Source: Bacillota bacterium (GTDB taxonomy: Bacteria; Bacillota; Dethiobacteria; DTU022). Taken from it: a DNA stretch of 57,435 bases. Location of the stretch: NCBI GenBank assembly GCA_018400435.1, contig JAGYMW010000002.1, forward strand, positions 1 to 57,435, written 5' to 3'. Below the pieces are notes generated by a model that was not told the DNA's origin, searched no databases, and was given only the letters and a program-made list of their open reading frames with translations. How positions within the stretch are numbered: position 1 is the first letter of the stretch; the number at the start of each line of letters is the position of its first letter. Both the position numbers and the translations under genes were made by a program. Positions 17,051 through 24,670 of this stretch are shown here, in pieces.

Positions 17051-17797
17051 CTATATCTTGTGCCGTCTCATCAGTTCAGCGGCGATATACGAAGCCACAT
17101 GATTGGGCAGGGTACCCGGTCCAAAACCGGCATCATAACCCAGCTCAATGGCCAGCTCATGCGAAATGCGCGGGCCACCGCAGATCATCAGCATCCGGTC
17201 GCGGAGCCCTTCTGCCTCAGCCAGTTCAATCAGTTCGGTCAGGTTTTCCAGGTGGATATTTTTCTGGGTAACTACCTGGGAAACGAGTACTGCGTCGGCA
17301 TTCAGTTCGACAGCCCTGGCCAGCAGTTCAGCATTGGGAACCTGGCTGCCAAGATTGTAAGCGTCAATTTCCGGGTAGCGTTCCAGGCCGTATTCCCCGG
17401 CATATCCTTTCATATTGACAATGGCATCGATGCCCACGGTATGTGCATCGCTGCCCGTGCAGGCGGCGACTACAACTATCCTGCAGCCCAGTTCTTTTTT
17501 AATCAGTTCGTTTACCTCTTTGAAGGACATAACTTTCTGCTGCTGTTTGGGCACCTTGATTACCGAATAGTCGACTGTATGTTTGCATTTACCGTAAAGG
17601 ACAAAAAAGGTAAATCCCGCTCCCAGGTCTGCCATTTCGGTAACCGAGGGACTGTCCAACCCCATCTTCAGGGCCATCTGACGGGCAGCTTCCCTGGCTT
17701 CGTCCCCGGCCGGCACCGGGAGGGTGAAGCTGACCTGCATTGCCCCATCGTTTAGAGTATCACCATAAGTTTTTACACTGGAATAATCAATATTCAC
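17051..17797 (-). CDS. kamE: Lysine 5,6-aminomutase beta subunit-like protein
   Basis: 248-residue B12/PLP subunit of a D-lysine or beta-lysine 5,6-aminomutase. After an N-terminal dimerisation region, the cobalamin-binding domain shows the base-off DxHxxG motif as SDAHTVG, with the histidine at residue 119. Lysine 130 lies 11 residues later (IVNMKGYAG), the same spacing as the H133/K144 cobalt-ligand and PLP-lysine pair reported for the Clostridium sticklandii enzyme. The rest of the Rossmann domain ends GGPRISHELAIELGYDAGFGPG. The gene starts one base past the kamD stop. Key residues are intact, so activity is expected. Substrate could differ, because kamA and the downstream lysine-fermentation genes are absent from the window. 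Confidence 0.92.
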   Translation of the reverse strand: MNIDYSSVKTYGDTLNDGAMQVSFTLPVPAGDEAREAARQMALKMGLDSPSVTEMADLGAGFTFFVLYGKCKHTVDYSVIKVPKQQQKVMSFKEVNELIKKELGCRIVVVAACTGSDAHTVGIDAIVNMKGYAGEYGLERYPEIDAYNLGSQVPNAELLARAVELNADAVLVSQVVTQKNIHLENLTELIELAEAEGLRDRMLMICGGPRISHELAIELGYDAGFGPGTLPNHVASYIAAELMRRHKI

Positions 17798-17798
17798 T

Positions 17799-19388
17799 TC
17801 AGGAAAGCCTCCCTTCCTCTACCTTAGTGTCGTTCATAAAAATAGTAAAAAAGGGATTATAATAATCTTTGTGCCTGGCAATTACACCGGTGCCACCCTT
17901 TCCTCCATCACGAGAACGTTTGATATCGGCAAACATTCCCTTTTCCATCGCTGTCTCCAGGCTAATTTCATCAATCTCCTGCAGCATTTTACAGGCCTCA
18001 TTAAGCAGAAAAACAGCACGCTCCTGAATACGGCCTCCCTCACGGAAAATTATTTCTTCCCCCAGGTGCTTCGCATTGTTGAACACATAGGCAGCGTTTT
18101 TTATGCTCAGATAGCGATCGCTGATGAAAGGGGTATGAATCGCCTCGGTAAGCATGCCAAGAAGCTGAATTTCCTGACCGGTCAGTACGGAAACGAGATT
18201 AAACATCCCGTTAATCAAATAAGTTTTAAAAATATCACCGGTTACATGTTTTGTAGGGGGCATGTACTTTAGAGGCGAGCGGGGGAAAAGCTCGCGGCAC
18301 AGCTGGGCCTGGGCAATCTCCATCAGCAATCCATCTTCCATCGCCGGATTAATTTCAAAAGCGTGACCCAGTCCCATCTGTTCTTCTTTCAGGCCAGAAC
18401 GAAGAGCCAGCTGTTCATTGATAAACTGCGAGGCAATCACGGTATGCCCCTCATCAAAAGCGTCGGCAGTGGTCAAATAGTTATCCTCACCGGTGTTGAT
18501 AATTATGCCGGCATAAGCGTTAATCATGCGAGAAAAATGCTGATCGATAAAAGTGCGTTTCATGTTGATATCACGAAAGAGGATGCCGTACATGGCATCA
18601 TTGAGCATCATATCAAGACGCTCAAAGGCACCCATCACCGATATTTCGGGCATGCAAAGCCCGGAAGCATAATTGACCAGGTTGGTATACCGGCCAGTTT
18701 TTTGGGCTGCCCGATCAAGGGCCTGGCGGACAATGCGAAAGTTTTCCTGAGTGGCATAGGTACCGCCAAAACCCTCGGTCGTGGGACCGTAGGGAACATA
18801 ATCAAGGAGGCTCTGGCCGGTATGTCTGATCACAGCGACAATGTCTGCCCCCTGCAGGGCGGCAGCCTCGGCTTGAACGGCATCTTCATAAACATTGCCC
18901 GTAGCCACGATAACATAGAGCATCGGCTTGTTCGGCGGGGCTGCTTTGCTCTTCAACCGATCGCGTTCAGCTTTTACCGCCTTTATTCCAGCCGCTGCTT
19001 CACCGGCCAGTTTATCGGCCACTTCGCGCCACTTTTCTTCGGCACAGTCGGGAATCGATTCAACCTTCAGGGAGCCTGCAGCAAGAGCTTCAGCGATCTC
19101 CTGCGGTGATTCTTCCCGGGCTACTATTGACCTGGCCAGCCACGGGACGAGGCCGTGGTCGAGAATGCCGGAACGGGCCAGTTCATCTACCATTACATTG
19201 GCCATGGGCACGCCGCTTTCGTCAGCTCCGTCAATGCCCATAAGCCTGGCAGCAGCTCGCTCAGTGGTAGTAGTTGTATAGTCGCCAATCCAGGCATGGA
19301 GGCGGTCGGCAATTTTACCGGCCTTTTCTCGCGCCAGTTTAACTTTTCCGGGATCAAGATTCAACTTATTATCCACCGGGATAATCAT
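17799..19388 (-). CDS. kamD: Lysine 5,6-aminomutase alpha subunit-like protein
   Basis: 529-residue TIM-barrel subunit of lysine 5,6-aminomutase, near the usual 516-520 residues. It opens LNLDPGKVKLAREKAGKIADRL and carries the TTTTTERAAARLMGIDGAD segment near residue 40 that forms part of the substrate and PLP environment. Central sequence YVPYGPTTEGFGGTYATQENFRIVRQAL is typical of the alpha subunit. With KamE it would move the terminal amino group by one carbon using adenosylcobalamin and PLP. The length rules out the single-chain ornithine 4,5-aminomutase OraE (about 730 residues). The gene follows a P-loop accessory gene after about 100 bases. Confidence 0.92.
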   Translation of the reverse strand: MIIPVDNKLNLDPGKVKLAREKAGKIADRLHAWIGDYTTTTTERAAARLMGIDGADESGVPMANVMVDELARSGILDHGLVPWLARSIVAREESPQEIAEALAAGSLKVESIPDCAEEKWREVADKLAGEAAAGIKAVKAERDRLKSKAAPPNKPMLYVIVATGNVYEDAVQAEAAALQGADIVAVIRHTGQSLLDYVPYGPTTEGFGGTYATQENFRIVRQALDRAAQKTGRYTNLVNYASGLCMPEISVMGAFERLDMMLNDAMYGILFRDINMKRTFIDQHFSRMINAYAGIIINTGEDNYLTTADAFDEGHTVIASQFINEQLALRSGLKEEQMGLGHAFEINPAMEDGLLMEIAQAQLCRELFPRSPLKYMPPTKHVTGDIFKTYLINGMFNLVSVLTGQEIQLLGMLTEAIHTPFISDRYLSIKNAAYVFNNAKHLGEEIIFREGGRIQERAVFLLNEACKMLQEIDEISLETAMEKGMFADIKRSRDGGKGGTGVIARHKDYYNPFFTIFMNDTKVEEGRLS

Positions 19389-19492
19389 CCTTTCCCTTTT
19401 AGAATAAAATAGAAACTATTAAAACTGTCAGCTTGAGCAGGTTAACGGCTCACTTGGCCTCCCGGGTCATCCCTTTTTAAAATAAAGCTTTT

Positions 19493-20545
19493 TCAGGAAA
19501 GATGTTTTTTTTGTAAGACCAGATCAAAAACAGGGCATGGATGGAGAGCTTCGCCCATAATCTTCAGAAACATTTCTGGATCATAATCTCTGCCCATTGG
19601 GTCGGTGGGATTGAGGGTCACGGCAATTAAATTAATTTTCTCCAGTGCCATGATCCGTCCCCCTCTTTTTAGATAACGCCAGTATATTTCAGGGCTGACA
19701 AAAAGCCTGGTTGCATCCCTGACAATAACAGCCGGTGGATGTTTATAAAGTTCCATCATATCCTGCAGGTTATTGTCTACCAGGGCTCCGCCAAAAACAA
19801 GGGCTGCCGTCTCTCTGCGGCATTTATTAATAATCCGGGTTCCCGCCAGCAGAGGAATCATCTCCCTGATCGCCTCCACCCTGTAACCGTTCCCTTCCCG
19901 GTGCAGCAGGACGGCATTGCCCTTTGTCAATCCTTTGTACACTGATTTTAAGAGCAGGTTGTCCTCGACTGGAGGTGTTTCCATGATCGTACGGCGAAAG
20001 ACAGTTTTTTTTACAACGTCATCCATTGTTGGCCCAAGAGATGCCCCTGTAGCCAGGATTGTACCGTCGGAAACTGCCGGTGAAGCCGAAGCGATCCTGT
20101 TTATGGCCCCGTCAACCAGAACCTGGGCTGAACCCCGTCGGGACATCATCCCTATTAACTCACGCAGACCGCTGATGCTTCCCGGGCCGGCAAGTTCCAC
20201 CCGTCCCGCTTCCGTTACTCTACCTACCATTACCGGGCCAAGAGGAGTAACAAAAGAACTCTTTTCAAGAAACTCCAGTCCGGCATCAGCCGCATTGAAA
20301 CATGCTTCCGCAGTGGCCACCAGCACTCCGACAGGTGCCAGAATGCGCGGCTTTTCCTTCAAGGTCAGGCGGTCAAATCTTTCTCCATCATAGCCGGCCG
20401 AAATCAGTCCCACTCTGATTTCACTCTCGACCAACTCTTTTGCTATATGATTAAAAGTAACCGTTTTGCCCACATTTTTGGTCATACCGACAATGGCCGT
20501 TGTCTTTAGATTCTTCTTCTGGATCAGCTGAAATATCTCACTCAT
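19493..20545 (-). CDS. P-loop accessory protein of the aminomutase operon
   Basis: 350-residue protein that starts with a nucleotide-binding loop, GMTKNVGKT (residues 20-28), followed by a Rossmann-like pattern (RVGLISAGYDGERFD). The middle carries glycine-rich stretches (VDGAINRIAS, SDGTILATGAS) suggestive of a second nucleotide or acyl-phosphate site. No signal or membrane segment. Proteins of similar size accompany lysine- and ornithine-fermentation aminomutase genes and have been proposed as reactivation factors, but I cannot confirm this one is orthologous to kamB. It is the first gene of the kamDE operon and is divergent from the PucR-type regulator. Confidence 0.65.
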   Translation of the reverse strand: MSEIFQLIQKKNLKTTAIVGMTKNVGKTVTFNHIAKELVESEIRVGLISAGYDGERFDRLTLKEKPRILAPVGVLVATAEACFNAADAGLEFLEKSSFVTPLGPVMVGRVTEAGRVELAGPGSISGLRELIGMMSRRGSAQVLVDGAINRIASASPAVSDGTILATGASLGPTMDDVVKKTVFRRTIMETPPVEDNLLLKSVYKGLTKGNAVLLHREGNGYRVEAIREMIPLLAGTRIINKCRRETAALVFGGALVDNNLQDMMELYKHPPAVIVRDATRLFVSPEIYWRYLKRGGRIMALEKINLIAVTLNPTDPMGRDYDPEMFLKIMGEALHPCPVFDLVLQKKHLS

Positions 20546-20577
20546 TATATACGACTCCGTTAAAAAAGATAAAAAAA

Positions 20578-20692
20578 GATTCTACTGCGGCTGTCATGTT
20601 AATTGCGTGTGTGGTGCGGTTATTTTTTCTGCTTACGCTGTTATTTATGGCTAAGCGTTGCCAACCGCAGTTATTATCATTGCAGTAGAATC
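20578..20692. repeat. 115-base unit bounded by 11-base inverted repeats
   Basis: GATTCTACTGC at 20578-20588 is matched exactly in reverse complement by GCAGTAGAATC at 20682-20692. A weaker inner pairing exists (GTGCGGTTA against CCAACCGCA). The unit lies in the control region between the divergent aminomutase operon and the PucR-type gene. It may be a small miniature element or a large operator loop. No target-site duplication is clear. Confidence 0.5.
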
Positions 20693-20757
20693 AATTATAT
20701 TTTACATGATCACAGCCCAACCGGCATCGGCTCTCCAGGCTAAAAATTCTGTCTTTA

Positions 20758-20778
20758 TTTTATACATGGTGTATAAAA
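20758..20778. promoter_or_regulatory. 21-base palindrome, candidate operator between kam operon and PucR-type gene
   Basis: TTTTATACA at 20758-20766 and TGTATAAAA at 20770-20778 are perfect inverted repeats around a 3-base spacer. The site is 62 bases before the regulator's ATG and 213 bases before the divergent accessory gene. Its symmetry fits a dimeric helix-turn-helix regulator. Whether the adjacent PucR-type protein binds it is inference. Confidence 0.6.
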
Positions 20779-20839
20779 CGGCAGGATTTTTCAGGTCAGG
20801 GATGAATAAAGAATTGATCTCTCTGTGGAGGTTGATAAA

Positions 20840-22108
20840 ATGCCTTTGACTGTGGCCAAAGCCTTGAAAATGGAAATTTTTCGCAACTGCCGCCTTCTTA
20901 CCGGCCGGGCCGGGCTGCATAATGAAATTTTATGGGTCAACATACTGGAAATCCTGGATGATCTGAGCCATATCGAACCGGGAGAATTCCTGATTACTAC
21001 CGCCCACGGTTTTAGTTCGCACAGCGAAGTTGTCCAGCAAGGCATGATCGAACTTTTTGCTGCCAGGAAATTGGCGGCAATGGCCATTCAGATCGGCTAT
21101 TACCTGAAAGAAATTCCGTCTTCTTTCATACATTTTTCGGAAGAACACAACATTCCCCTGATTGAAATTCCTCCAGAAGTGAGCTTCAAGAACCTGACCC
21201 GAGCCCTGATGATGGAACTTTTGCACAATGAGCAGCCGGAGCGTGTCTTATCCAGTTCAGCCGGCAGGCACCTAGAAGAACAGGTCATCGAAATGAAGAC
21301 CCTCTGGGAACGCCTGGTAGCCGCAAAAAACCCCGCCGACATGGACATGGAACTGGAAAATTATAACCTGAATTTGCAGGATGCGATCTACACCCAGACC
21401 TTTGCCTTCCAGCAAGGGAAAGAAGAGAAACGTGAACCGGCAGGAAAAGATATTCTGAGCAACGCTCAGCTGGCTGTTCTGCAAACCCTGCGGAGGGGAA
21501 ATCGGTCCTTTCTGGTCGGAAGAGGAAAAGATTATGTGGCCGTTTTGATCCAGGATGCAAAGCTGGAGAATTTTTTGCCGGCCGCCCTGGCCGAAGCGAC
21601 GGAGAAGCTGTCTGAGGAACTAGCCCTCTCTTTTCCAGGCTGCCAGATCAAAAGCGGTCTCAGTACGGTTCACCGCGATGTCAACTGGTTTAATAAAGCC
21701 CTTGACGAATCTATCAAGGCTCTGCAGATCGCCCGTTTCGGCTTGATCGACAGATCACAAACCGTTTTCTTTTCCAAAATGGGACTCTATCGCCTGATCA
21801 TGGATATAAAAAATATGGATACCCTTAAGGAAATCTACAGGGACACGATCATGCCCCTTGTAAAATACGACTGCAGCTCCGGTGGTTCGCTGCTCTCCAC
21901 CCTGCAGTTTTTTCTTAAATACGGCAGTATCAAAGAACCGGCGGCTGAACTTTTTGTGCATCGGCATACTATGAAATACAGGCTTGATCAAATTGAAAAA
22001 TTAACCAACCTGAACCCCTTCAATCCGGACGACGCTCTGCAGCTAAATATGGGCCTGCACATCTTCCATTATCTTAAGGCCAGAAACCTGCTTCCCACCG
22101 AAAGTTAA
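20840..22108 (+). CDS. PucR/CdaR-family transcriptional regulator
   Basis: 422-residue one-component regulator. The N-terminal PucR domain (about residues 5-125) begins LTVAKALKMEIFRNCRLLTGRAGL with the typical VNILEILDDLSHIEPGEFLITTAHG core. A central GGDEF-related region follows, and the C-terminal HTH_30 domain has the family pattern AAELFVHRHTMKYRLDQIEKL near residue 375. Start set at ATG 20840 because GGAGG (20827-20831) lies eight bases before it; the GTG at 20825 overlaps that site. Family members usually activate catabolic genes for purines, amino acids or similar. Its divergence from the aminomutase operon and the palindrome between them suggest local control. The ligand is unknown. 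Confidence 0.88.
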   Translation: MPLTVAKALKMEIFRNCRLLTGRAGLHNEILWVNILEILDDLSHIEPGEFLITTAHGFSSHSEVVQQGMIELFAARKLAAMAIQIGYYLKEIPSSFIHFSEEHNIPLIEIPPEVSFKNLTRALMMELLHNEQPERVLSSSAGRHLEEQVIEMKTLWERLVAAKNPADMDMELENYNLNLQDAIYTQTFAFQQGKEEKREPAGKDILSNAQLAVLQTLRRGNRSFLVGRGKDYVAVLIQDAKLENFLPAALAEATEKLSEELALSFPGCQIKSGLSTVHRDVNWFNKALDESIKALQIARFGLIDRSQTVFFSKMGLYRLIMDIKNMDTLKEIYRDTIMPLVKYDCSSGGSLLSTLQFFLKYGSIKEPAAELFVHRHTMKYRLDQIEKLTNLNPFNPDDALQLNMGLHIFHYLKARNLLPTES

Positions 22109-22159
22109 ATTTTCCACATTGGCAGTGCCCTCTCTCGTGGAAAATTTTCTAGCATTTCC

Positions 22160-22834
22160 TTACGATTGCAAATTTATTTCCAGCAAGGCATGCTGCTGTA
22201 AACGGTGGATTTTGCCGATTGAATAACTGATGGGAAACTGGAAGAGGGGTCCGTCGAGGACAGCAGTGTGCGTTTCCCCTCCTTCACCACAGGGAGAGAT
22301 GCCGATCTCTTCACAGTAGTTTAGGTATTCCAGGTCCATAAATCGACCGAGCCATTTTTCATCAACCAAATCACTGCGGATTGCCACCAGCATTGCCCTG
22401 CCACCCCTGTTGATCAGCTCCTCGGAAACTGCCCGCTCTTCCATCTGCCAGAGAGGAAGGTTGTAATTGATGCCGCAGCGAAGGCTCATTTTTTCCAACC
22501 ACTGTCTGTGCTCATCCAAATTTATGTCTCCGAACACTCCTCCGTTAATATCGCAGTCCTTTTTCAAACGCCGTACCGCCTTCTCGAAACCGGCTTCATA
22601 ACTTTCCCAGGTTACTGCTTCCGTTTCGAGCCTGATACCCAGCGCTTCCGCCTGCTTCCGTAGCAGTTCAGTTTTCAAACCATGTGATCGGCTCAGCCCG
22701 TCATCTCCGACAAAGCTGAGCAGGCTAACCACAGTCAGCCCTTTCTCCTTTGCTCCCAGCAAGGCTAGATAGGAATCTTTACCACCGCTCCATGATACAA
22801 AAACCCGCTCACCGGGAGCGCTGTTAATCAGCAT
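22160..22834 (-). CDS. DUF71/COG2102 ATP-pyrophosphatase, predicted B12-salvage subgroup
   Basis: 224-residue member of the adenine-nucleotide alpha-hydrolase fold. It has the PP-loop SWSGGKDSYLAL (residues 13-24) and the DUF71 pattern with SLLSFVGDDGLSRSHGL and the later GEGGETHTAVLDGP block. One branch of this family makes diphthamide (Dph6); another clusters with cobalamin genes and has been predicted to act in B12 salvage. Diphthamide does not occur in bacteria, and this gene ends a cob operon, so the B12 branch is the better call. ATG 22834 was chosen because GAGGAGG lies nine bases upstream; it overlaps cobC by 11 bases. The reaction is unproven. Confidence 0.8.
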   Translation of the reverse strand: MLINSAPGERVFVSWSGGKDSYLALLGAKEKGLTVVSLLSFVGDDGLSRSHGLKTELLRKQAEALGIRLETEAVTWESYEAGFEKAVRRLKKDCDINGGVFGDINLDEHRQWLEKMSLRCGINYNLPLWQMEERAVSEELINRGGRAMLVAIRSDLVDEKWLGRFMDLEYLNYCEEIGISPCGEGGETHTAVLDGPLFQFPISYSIGKIHRLQQHALLEINLQS

Positions 22835-23471
22835 TGGCCTGTTCCTCCTCTTCACCAACCGCTGCAAGGTGATCCAGGCGGTTGCGATAAATAATTTTAT
22901 AACAGCCGTCCTCCCTGCGGAGCAGGCTGATCGAAGCATTATCAATTCTCATATCCCAGAAGCTATTTCGGTCAAGAGCAAGCAGATCATAAAGGAAAGC
23001 CCGGATGGTCCCACCGTGGCTAACCAGGGCGATTCTTTTCCTATCCTTCCCGCTTTGCTCCAGGCGCTCGATGAAAGTTTGCACCCTGAGGCACACTTCT
23101 TCAATGGTTTCCCCGCCCGGCGCCGACCGCCTGAAAGGATCATCCAACCACTCCCTTATTTTCGTTTTCCATCTTTGCTCAATCTCTTTATAAGTTAGTC
23201 CTTCCCACTGCCCGAAGTAAATCTCGCGCAGCAGAGGAGTAGGACAGGGTTCCAATTTACTACCGCCTCCAATTACTCGGGCTGTATCTATGGCCCGCTG
23301 CAAATCACTGCAATAAAGTTCATCAATTCCCCTGGCAGCCAAAAAAGAACCCGCTTTTTCAGCCTGGCGCAACCCGCAGGGAGAAAGAGGTGATTCGGTC
23401 CAGCCGGTATAACGTTTTTCCCGGTTGGATTCCGTTTCACCGTGACGAATCAAATACAGTTCCATTTTCAA
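22824..23471 (-). CDS. cobC: Histidine phosphatase, probable alpha-ribazole phosphatase
   Basis: 215-residue member of the phosphoglycerate-mutase-like phosphatase family. The catalytic histidine sits in LIRHGETESN near residue 9. The acid/base region is LLREIYFGQWEGLTYKEIE and the second histidine is VSHGGTIRAFL near residue 151. In cobalamin synthesis CobC removes phosphate from alpha-ribazole-5'-phosphate or from adenosylcobalamin-5'-phosphate. The fold alone does not fix the substrate, but the ATGA overlap with cobT and the surrounding nucleotide-loop genes do. The C-terminal EEEEQANAD tail is not part of the usual domain. Confidence 0.85.
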   Translation of the reverse strand: MKMELYLIRHGETESNREKRYTGWTESPLSPCGLRQAEKAGSFLAARGIDELYCSDLQRAIDTARVIGGGSKLEPCPTPLLREIYFGQWEGLTYKEIEQRWKTKIREWLDDPFRRSAPGGETIEEVCLRVQTFIERLEQSGKDRKRIALVSHGGTIRAFLYDLLALDRNSFWDMRIDNASISLLRREDGCYKIIYRNRLDHLAAVGEEEEQANAD

Positions 23472-24577
23472 CGGGCTCCTTTAAGATCCGCATCGGCGCT
23501 TTTCCCCTGGCTGTTGCTTACCCTGGCATCTTCAAAAGTAGCCATCTCAATGGTGATTCTGGCCGCTGCTTCCAGCAAATGCATGGCCAGCACGGCGCCG
23601 GTTCCCTCCCCGAGGCGCATATCCATATGGATGTAAGGCTGCAGGGCAAGGTAATCCATCAGCAGGGCATGCCCTGATTCGGCGGAAAGATGGGAAGGAA
23701 CCAGGTAATGATGCACCGCCGGGCAGAGTTTAACTGCTGCCAGGGCAGCGGTGCTGGAGATAAACCCGTCGACAACCACCGGGACCCGCCGGGCAGCACC
23801 CCCCAGGATCAAACCGGTCAGTGCTGCTATTTCCAAACCACCCACTTTACTGAGGACGCCAATTGGATCGGCCGGATCTGGCTTATGTAAGGCCAGAGAT
23901 TGTTCGACTATCTTCTGCTTGTGACACAGTTTAGCATCATCCAGGCCTGTTCCACGACCAACAACCAGCGATATTTCGTAGCCGGTCAGCGCAGCCATAA
24001 CCGCGCTGCTTGCTGTGGTATTACCAATTCCCATTTCACCGGTAGCCAGAACTCCGATACCGTTTCCCACGGCTTCGAAAGCACAGTCAAGACCAATTTT
24101 AACAGCCTGCAGAGCCTCGGTTCGACTCATCGCCGGCCCCCGGCGAAAATTATCACTGCCCTTTTTAATCCGGGCTCTTTTTACCCCGGGTAAATTCAGA
24201 TCGGCTTTTACACCAACATCAACCACTTCCACTTCTACGTCACCGAGGCGGCCGAGGACATTGATAGCTGCTCCGCCTGCTGTAAAATTGGCCACCATCT
24301 GGGCAGTTACCTCGGCGGGGTATGCGCTGATCCCTTCTTCAGTAACGCCATGATCGGCAGCCATAACCACCACTCTTTTGCGTGTAGAAACAGGGAAGAA
24401 ATCACCGTGTATGCCTGCCAGCCGGACGGCCAGATCCTCCATTCGGCCCAGGCTCCCCTGTGGCTTGGTCAGATTATCCACCCGTTCCCGGGCTTTATCC
24501 ATGGCCCCTCCATCAAGGAGCTTAATCTTCTCCAATACCCTGTTAAGTTCTTCGGTTAGTATTTTTTCTTCGTTCAT
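23468..24577 (-). CDS. cobT: Nicotinate-nucleotide--dimethylbenzimidazole phosphoribosyltransferase
   Basis: 369 residues; makes alpha-ribazole-5'-phosphate from nicotinate mononucleotide and the lower-ligand base. Landmarks are LTKPQGSLGRMEDLA near residue 32, AADHGVTEEGISAYP near residue 73, and the catalytic-glutamate block MRLGEGTGAVLAM near residue 325. About 15 extra residues follow the usual C-terminus (SNSQGKSADADLKGAR). It is complete with an intact active site. It lies between cobQ and cobC in the B12 operon. No dimethylbenzimidazole synthesis gene is in view, so the lower base may be scavenged or different. Confidence 0.95.
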   Translation of the reverse strand: MNEEKILTEELNRVLEKIKLLDGGAMDKARERVDNLTKPQGSLGRMEDLAVRLAGIHGDFFPVSTRKRVVVMAADHGVTEEGISAYPAEVTAQMVANFTAGGAAINVLGRLGDVEVEVVDVGVKADLNLPGVKRARIKKGSDNFRRGPAMSRTEALQAVKIGLDCAFEAVGNGIGVLATGEMGIGNTTASSAVMAALTGYEISLVVGRGTGLDDAKLCHKQKIVEQSLALHKPDPADPIGVLSKVGGLEIAALTGLILGGAARRVPVVVDGFISSTAALAAVKLCPAVHHYLVPSHLSAESGHALLMDYLALQPYIHMDMRLGEGTGAVLAMHLLEAAARITIEMATFEDARVSNSQGKSADADLKGAR

Positions 24578-24594
24578 TTAGTTGTTCTCCTTTC

Positions 24595-24670
24595 TGTGTT
24601 AGGGGGACGGAGGATTTAGCACGCTTCTATCCCTGAATGAATGCGTCATTTCCTCCATCCCTCTGGCACA
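24595..24670. repeat. Inverted pair of the GGGGGACGGAG intergenic repeat, overlapping the cobQ end
   Basis: One copy, with core AGGGGGACGGAGGATT, lies at 24595-24623 on the plus strand. A second, inverted copy (TTTCCTCCATCCCTCTGGCACA on the plus strand, split here as positions 24649-24670) faces it, so the two could form a long hairpin between cobQ and cobT. The inner arms TAGCACGC and GCGTCATT are weaker. The second copy covers the last codons of cobQ. Related single copies are at 44813-44843 and 53614-53640. Confidence 0.6.

Noticed and set aside
17799-19388. Ornithine 4,5-aminomutase
   Set aside because: OraE is a single chain of about 730 residues with a small OraS partner; here the subunit sizes and the separate B12 domain fit KamD/KamE.
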